64,000 bases of DNA from Perognathus longimembris pacificus (taxonomy: Eukaryota; Chordata; Mammalia; Rodentia; Heteromyidae): the NCBI RefSeq assembly GCF_023159225.1, contig NC_063170.1:60867708-60931707 (forward strand). Direction: 5' to 3'. The translations under genes were made by a program, and so were the position numbers. The notes below the pieces were generated by a model. That model had not been told where the DNA came from. It was given only the letters and a program-made list of their open reading frames with translations, and did not search any database. Each line of letters begins with the position of its first letter. The first letter of the stretch is position 1. Shown here piece after piece: positions 58,411 through 64,000 of the stretch.

Positions 58411-59454
58411 GGTGTTAGAGTAACAAAAATGCTAATGGTAATGGTAATAATCCTGGTGGGCTTGGTGTTGGTGGAAAATATTGGGTGAATCTCATCTATA
58501 AAAGATTTTACAGACTTCACTATATTTATATATCTTGTTAAGATACATATTGTAATTTAGTAGGTTTGAGAGAGGTTCCAAGATTTGTCATTGCCAACAA
58601 ATTCCAAGGTCATCTTGAGGTCACTGGTCTGTAGATCACATTAGGACCAATAAAAATCCAGACTAAGGACACATTATTAATCATACATATAACAATGAGT
58701 TGATAACATTATGACTGTTTCTCAGATGAAGTGGAGAGTATGATGTTTATTTGCAGGCATCACACTCTTTGGACAGGATCGTTGTTTTCCCCTTTTTGTT
58801 GACCCCGAGACTATTCAATTTACTCTTTTGGAGCAAGTACTATTTGACCCCAGCAGTGGTAGACAGATATGCAGCAATGCATTCTTCCTTTGAGGGATTT
58901 CCAGTTTGTTTTGGATGACAAGGTATTCATGAATAAAACAGGTTCATTGCAATACAAGGATGGATAAACTAAAGTATAATAAAATATTCAGAGTGAGAAA
59001 TTGATGCTTACAGATGGACCAGGGGGTGAAACTACTGCTTCTGAGTTAGCCATGAAGATTACTGAATGGATTTTGTTTGTTTATCACAGCCATTATACAA
59101 ATAATAGGCCTCTCAAGCAGCCAGAAACAACTCTCCCTGAGCAGTGGTGGGAACTAAGAAGGCCCAAAGATGTGTAAGCCTGAAATTCTCTGGGAAAGCC
59201 TTCAGAAATCCCTGATGATTGAAGAGTATAAGAAAGATATGGATAAAAGGAAATACAGACCTTTATGGTAATGTGGACATAGCATCTCCCTTAGAGCAGG
59301 GAAGAGTGAGGGTCTTATTAAAATGTGAACCGAGCTACATTGTCTTTCAAAGCCCTGGTATACAGTATACAGAATGGAAATTTGTCTTCAAGAGACTGAG
59401 GATAAAAAGAAGATGGAGAAGATTTTAAAATGCCTTAAAATCTTTATTCCTCAG
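58411..59454. other. Unique non-coding sequence
   Basis: No gene or repeat recognised. Confidence 0.45.
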
Positions 59455-59673
59455 CCCAGAGTCGATGACTCATTCTTATAATCATAGCTACATAGGAGGT
59501 CTAGGATATGAGGATCAAGGTTCAAAGCCAGCCTAAGCAGACAAGTCCATGAGATTTTTATTCCAATGAACCAGCAAAATGTCCTGGAAGTGGAGTTGTG
59601 GCTTAAATGGTAGAGCATCAGTTGTGAGTGAAAAAGCTGAGAGTGTGAAGTTTTGAGCTCAAGCCCAGTATTG

Positions 59674-59677
<4 letters not shown>
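59455..59677 (+). mobile_element. Composite SINE with (CA)n tail
   Basis: Head cagcccagagtcgatgactc, then tataatcatagctacatagg; 3' module gagttgtggcttaaatggta, gagcatcagttgtgag, gagctcaagcccagtattgg. The (CA)n tract follows directly, in the place of the A-rich tail. Confidence 0.85.

Positions 59678-59724
<47 letters not shown>
59678..59724. repeat. (CA)n microsatellite on a SINE tail
   Basis: About 23 CA units starting directly after the SINE ggtaa end. Confidence 0.95.
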
Positions 59725-59728
<4 letters not shown>

Positions 59729-60983
59729 GGAATTTCTCACATTTAAGTCTTCAAAGAAAGAAATGCTGGAAACAATCCTAAAGACACACTTCAAATTAAG
59801 CCATAAAAAGATATAGCAAAAATATATCTATCACATAAGACTTTTCTCTTTAGTTCTTATCTCAAGTTGCTTTCTGGCTAGTCAGTGAAATAACAGTGAT
59901 TACAAATACCCACACGTGTGTTTTTTATACAAATACAAACTCTCCAACCCACATTTTCACAAAGCCCTAAAGCCAAAAAAACTGCTTTATCATTTCACAA
60001 AAATTAATTAAAGCAAGGAATAGAAATTAGAGCAAAGTGCTGTGTAATATAAAATACATTCTAATCATTGCATCTAATTAAAAAGAAGAAATCATGCCTT
60101 TCAAAGTCCTTAATTATTAGAGAAGAAAATTAATTAGCAGAGAGTCTCAGATGACCATGTGGGGATGTCTTTGGTACAAAAGGGATATCCAACTAAGCAG
60201 GCCTTGGAAAGCCCAAAAAGATCACTTGGAGAGTCTGGAAATAGACTGTTGAGAATGACGAATGGTTCAGATTTGTGCTTGATCAGAACAATGTTTAGAG
60301 TGCAGACTGGGATTCCAGAAGCAGATATCTAAGTTTTGTGACTTAGGGCAGAGTAGGGGCTCTCTTGGAAACCAGCTGGGCCTGCTTATACATATTCTGT
60401 TACAAATGATTTAGTTGTCAAAGAATTTTTGAATCAATTCACATTCAACAATCCAAAGGCGATTTAAGACCTTCCAATAGCTTCAGGGATTTGATTACAA
60501 ATGTGAACCATTTTTCCCAATGAGGAAAGAAAAATCTAGTGGTAATGATTGTTCTGCTTAATAAGATGACAGAGCAGAGCTTTGCCTCTATTAATTCAGC
60601 TTTCTCAATTGCCTCTTTTCTGTTATATGATTTTATTTTCTAATTATATAAACATTACATGTGTATTAAACGGGCTATAGAAAATGGATTAAATACTCAA
60701 AAACCACAGAAAAGGAAACTTTTTGATGTTTATGTGTCAAAAATATAGTATTAATATCATTGCTCCTTAGAATTTTCAGGGGGATAGATTCCAAGATCAC
60801 ATTCTTGATATAAAATGATATAGAATTTGCACATAACCTGTATATGTTAATCATCTCTATTCTACTAATCATACCTAATATGGAAAAAATGTAAATTACT
60901 GCCATACTTAAGCTTTTGAGCACTAATAATGAGAAGGAAAAGTTAAAATGTGTTGAGTAACCTATTTTCTCCCAGTGTTCTAT
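59725..60983. other. Unique AT-rich non-coding sequence
   Basis: No gene or repeat. 59995-60140 is rich in TTAATTA/TAATTA words and repeat-free, so it may be a conserved element; untested. Confidence 0.4.
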
Positions 60984-60986
60984 TTA

Positions 60987-61013
<27 letters not shown>
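60984..61013. repeat. (TTTA)n tract on a minus-strand SINE tail
   Basis: Seven or so TTTA units at the tail side of the adjacent minus-strand SINE. Confidence 0.85.
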
Positions 61014-61018
<5 letters not shown>

Positions 61019-61212
61019 AATGGTACTTGGGATTGAACCCCGGACCTTGTGCCATTTAGGCCATAACTCTCCTTTATTTTTCCAGCCCTTTGGCTTTCAT
61101 TCTGCTTTTGAGATAGAATCTTGCTAATGTTCCTTGGGGTGATCTCAAACTCATACTCCTCCTGTCTCAGCCTTCTGAGTAGATAGGATTACAGATATGT
61201 ACAACAATCACC
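61014..61212 (-). mobile_element. Old composite SINE
   Basis: Reverse complement of a tRNA-like part (gtacttgggattgaacccc, ggaccttgtgcc) and a B1-like head (cctgtctcagccttctgag, tagataggattacagatatg). Its tail is the (TTTA)n tract. Confidence 0.75.
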
Positions 61213-61701
61213 ATGATTCTTTTCTAGAAACTCTGTACTTTAAATAACAATAACGCCTCCTTTCTTCCACTCAGGCTCTAGTAGTCCCTAATTTTGTTCT
61301 TTCTTTTTCTGAATTTTCATGTTCCAGGTATCCTACATGAGTAGAATCAGATAGTATATATGCTCCTTTCTGTACTGGAAAGTGTTTATTTTTTTTTATA
61401 CCCTTCTAATAGATGATTCTTCAAAGGCAATTTCACATTTTTTTTTCATCTTGCTCTGGTGGCCTGGAATTTTCTTAACAGACAAGGTAAGAAACAGAGA
61501 ACAAATTGTGTTGTGTCCATCTTTCTGCATGTGTAACAGCTCATGGTAATCCAAACATGGTGGTTTTCGTGGAGATAAATCAGAAATAGTTTTCCCATGA
61601 GCAGTAGGACCTTACATAGCATTCTTGGATAGAATTTAAGTCATAAAGTAATTTTAAAATTTTTGTAAAACGTTTAAGAAATTAGAACTTTAATCTGCAT
61701 T
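61213..61701. other. Unique non-coding sequence
   Basis: No gene or repeat recognised. Confidence 0.45.
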
Positions 61702-61708
61702 GGAATGG

Positions 61709-61712
<4 letters not shown>

Positions 61713-61752
<40 letters not shown>

Positions 61753-61943
61753 GCCAGTCCTGGGCCTTGGACTCAGGGCCTGAGCACTGTCCCTGGCTTC
61801 TTCCCACTCAAGGCTAGCACTCTGCCACTTGAGCCACAGCGCCGCTTCTGGCCGTTTTCTGTATATGTGGTGCTGGGGAATCAAACCTAGGGCCTCGTGT
61901 ATCCGAGGCAGGCACTCTTGCCACTAGGCTATATCCCCAGCCC
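61713..61943 (-). mobile_element. Dimeric tRNA-like SINE, young copy with long tail
   Basis: Minus-strand full-length copy with a T run of about 38 (61713-61750), the longest tail in the window. Perfect 11-bp target-site duplications GGAATGGAGAT at 61702-61712 and 61944-61954. It shares with the copy at 17170 the CpG-bearing words gaaaacggccagaagcggcg and ggatacacgagg, so both belong to one subtype. Signs of recent insertion. Confidence 0.95.
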
Positions 61944-61974
61944 GGAATGGAGATGTTTGCTAGGATCATATAGT

Positions 61975-62300
61975 ATCCTAGTCAGTTTTGAGCTGTTGAA
62001 ACAGAACATCGCAGAAGCAGTGACACAGAAGGAACTCATGGAGGCAGGGAAGTCTGAAACCGAAGGTATTTATCTGATGAGATCCTTCTTGTTGCATCAC
62101 CTCATGATGGAAGACAAATGATCCAGAGCCAGAGTGAGAAGCGATCCAATTTGCAAGCCTCAGGCCTTGTTAATGAGCAGTCATTCATTCTTAGGGTGGG
62201 GCCCTCAGGACCTAACCACATCCCATTAGGCCCTGCCTCCCAACACTGCTGCACTGGAACCCAGCTTCCAATATGTAAACCTTAGCAATACATTTCACTA
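61975..62300 (-). mobile_element. MaLR LTR relic
   Basis: Plus-strand wording is a reverse-complement MaLR LTR: agtcagttttgagctgttga, acagaac, then ccttcttgttgcatcacctc, then gtggggccctcaggacctaa and tcccattaggccctgcctcc. The ending aacccagcttccaatatgta also fits. Confidence 0.7.
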
Positions 62301-64000
62301 ACTCTTTTTGGAGGTAGGGTGAATCTGGGCGGGGCTAAAGTTGTCACTGGTTGTCAACTAGGAGGGAGGTTTGATATTTTGTGGTTTTCACAGTGATTTT
62401 GCTTTTGTCTATACTTGGATAGAATTCTGATGTAGGCTTGTTTGTCATGGGTTATCAATATTGTAGAATTGCCCAGTCCAATGCTAATATCCGGTGAAGT
62501 TGTTTATGATATTGTTATTTAAATTTCTGTATTAATTTTTATCCAATTAGTTTAACTGTGATATTATTTCTCTATCCATAGAAGAAAAGGAAATCAGTAT
62601 AAAGGCAACCAGAAAATAATAAGGCACACACAAAGACATAAGTGTTGAATGAAAAAAAAAATCCACAGAAATAATAGGCAAAATTTTGTTACAACTAGCA
62701 AATTCACTATTACCTTTGGTTCAAATGTCATAGTTTTTCTTTCACAAAATACACATGATTCATTCAAGGAGCATATTCAGAGATTAGAAATTAGCCTTGT
62801 AGAATTCTTCAAAGTGTATCATCTTTCTTAACACGAGTAAAAGAAGTGAGCCTAACTCAGTGGTCAATTTACTGCCAAAGCAGTAAGTTATTGACACTCA
62901 TAAAAAAGTTAGGTGAAGCAACCAGGGAATTTAAATGAAGTACACTGTGAAAAGTGCTAGAAAAAATATGCTGGATAAATTTCTGTTATAAGGAGAAATT
63001 ATCAGTGCAGTAAACACCAAGTCAAAACTATTCATAGACATAAATCTAGTCAATGTAAAAGTAGAGAAAAAAATAAACCATCAACAGCACTTTCCCCTGT
63101 TATTTTGACATAATAAGTTCTCCTGTCTTTACTGGTCAGTGGAGAATATTCAGTGAGTTCAGGAAATGGTTGTCTTATCCACATAGATTTTTTAAGAGCC
63201 CCAAAGTGGTATTGACATTTATAGTATGTTGGCTGACACAAACAAATCAATGGAAACTTCAAAAGGGCATTCATATTGATACCCAGAATTAATCTTTCAT
63301 TCACTTTGGGGTCAGTAAACTGATTTTAAGTGGTGGCCAGAAATAGATAGGTTGTAAGAAGATGATTTATAAATATATATGCAACATTGGCAATGTAATC
63401 ATACAGCTGGTAGGGAATGAAATTTCATGGTTCTTTGGTTAGTCACAGAAATTATTTAATGATAGCAAACAAACCCACAAAAATATATTTTACATCCAAA
63501 GAGCTAGCCTGGGTAATTCACTGGGCAATGCCAAAATATTTCATCTTTCAGATTCAGAAATGTGGACTTAATCATATTTCTCTGTGTAAAGAGGATGATG
63601 GATGAGTCAAAGAGCTCATTTTCAATTTATACCAGAATGGAGGCTGAGACCACCTGCTAATCTAACTGAGCAAACCCTCACCTTCATGTCTTACGTTGCT
63701 TTTCATGAACTAAAATGCCAAATTTAATACTAGCAAGCAAATTTTTATTTACTTTCATTTTTTGATTTATAAAATTTCACTTGAAAATGTGAGCAGATTA
63801 CTTTAGCAGTCAATTTGTGTCATTTAGGAAAACTGACTTGGATTTAAGTTACCACAATTTCAACATTTAATTCTGTAATCTGGAGCAATCTCATAAACTC
63901 CACATGACTGAAGATTTGTTTGATGGGAAAAATAGCATTACTTAAACCTAATTACTATGAGATATAATTGTGGTCATACCTACAAGACTAAGCACCCAGC
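62301..64000. other. Unique AT-rich non-coding sequence to the window edge
   Basis: No gene or named repeat. Minus-strand frame 63050-63304 (84 codons) has no recognisable motif. Confidence 0.45.

Overview
This window looks like non-coding nuclear DNA from a placental mammal, most likely a rodent. It is AT-rich, has no dense or operon-like coding, and is filled with LINE-1, L2, MIR, MER5A-like hAT fragments, MaLR LTRs, microsatellites and many copies of two lineage-specific SINEs. One SINE is a tRNA-like dimer with an ID-like head. The other joins a 7SL/B1-like head to the same tRNA-like 3' module. From memory this pairing resembles SINEs of geomyoid (heteromyid) rodents such as kangaroo rats and pocket mice; that taxonomic call is inference and was not searched. 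I found no protein-coding exon, tRNA or rRNA gene, CRISPR array or bacterial system that I can support. The long open frames are translations of SINEs, L1 or chance sequence.

Layout. 1-3.1 kb is a patchwork of old L1 3' ends broken up by a composite SINE with target-site duplications (TSDs), an ID-like element and an unnamed repeat. 3.1-15.6 kb is mostly unique sequence with a few SINE pieces, a possible solo LTR (9.4-9.9 kb), an L1 scrap and a MER5A relic. 15.6-17.7 kb is a cluster of a MaLR LTR and three SINEs. 18.7-20.4 kb holds L2 and hAT relics. 22.0-22.2 kb has a (CAA)n tract beside a CTCF-like motif. 25.9-28.2 kb is an old SINE and about 1.5 kb of decayed L1 ORF2. 30.5-32.9 kb holds a SINE, an L1 scrap and a 5'-truncated L1 with clear 19-bp TSDs.

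The most complete element is an endogenous retrovirus-like provirus at 35,061-39,495. It has two LTRs, a primer-binding site best matching tRNA-Phe, a polypurine tract and a 5-bp TSD, but its 3.9 kb interior shows no recognisable pol or env and only a very short gag-like start. It therefore looks like a non-autonomous LTR element. A CpG-rich LTR-like block on the minus strand lies at 42.2-42.6 kb.

43-64 kb is AT-rich and largely unique, with scattered SINEs, MIRs, two MaLR LTRs and several stretches rich in homeodomain/POU-like words that could be conserved non-coding elements. All repeat family names come from recognising consensus-like sequence by eye; RepeatMasker with a rodent library is the decisive check.
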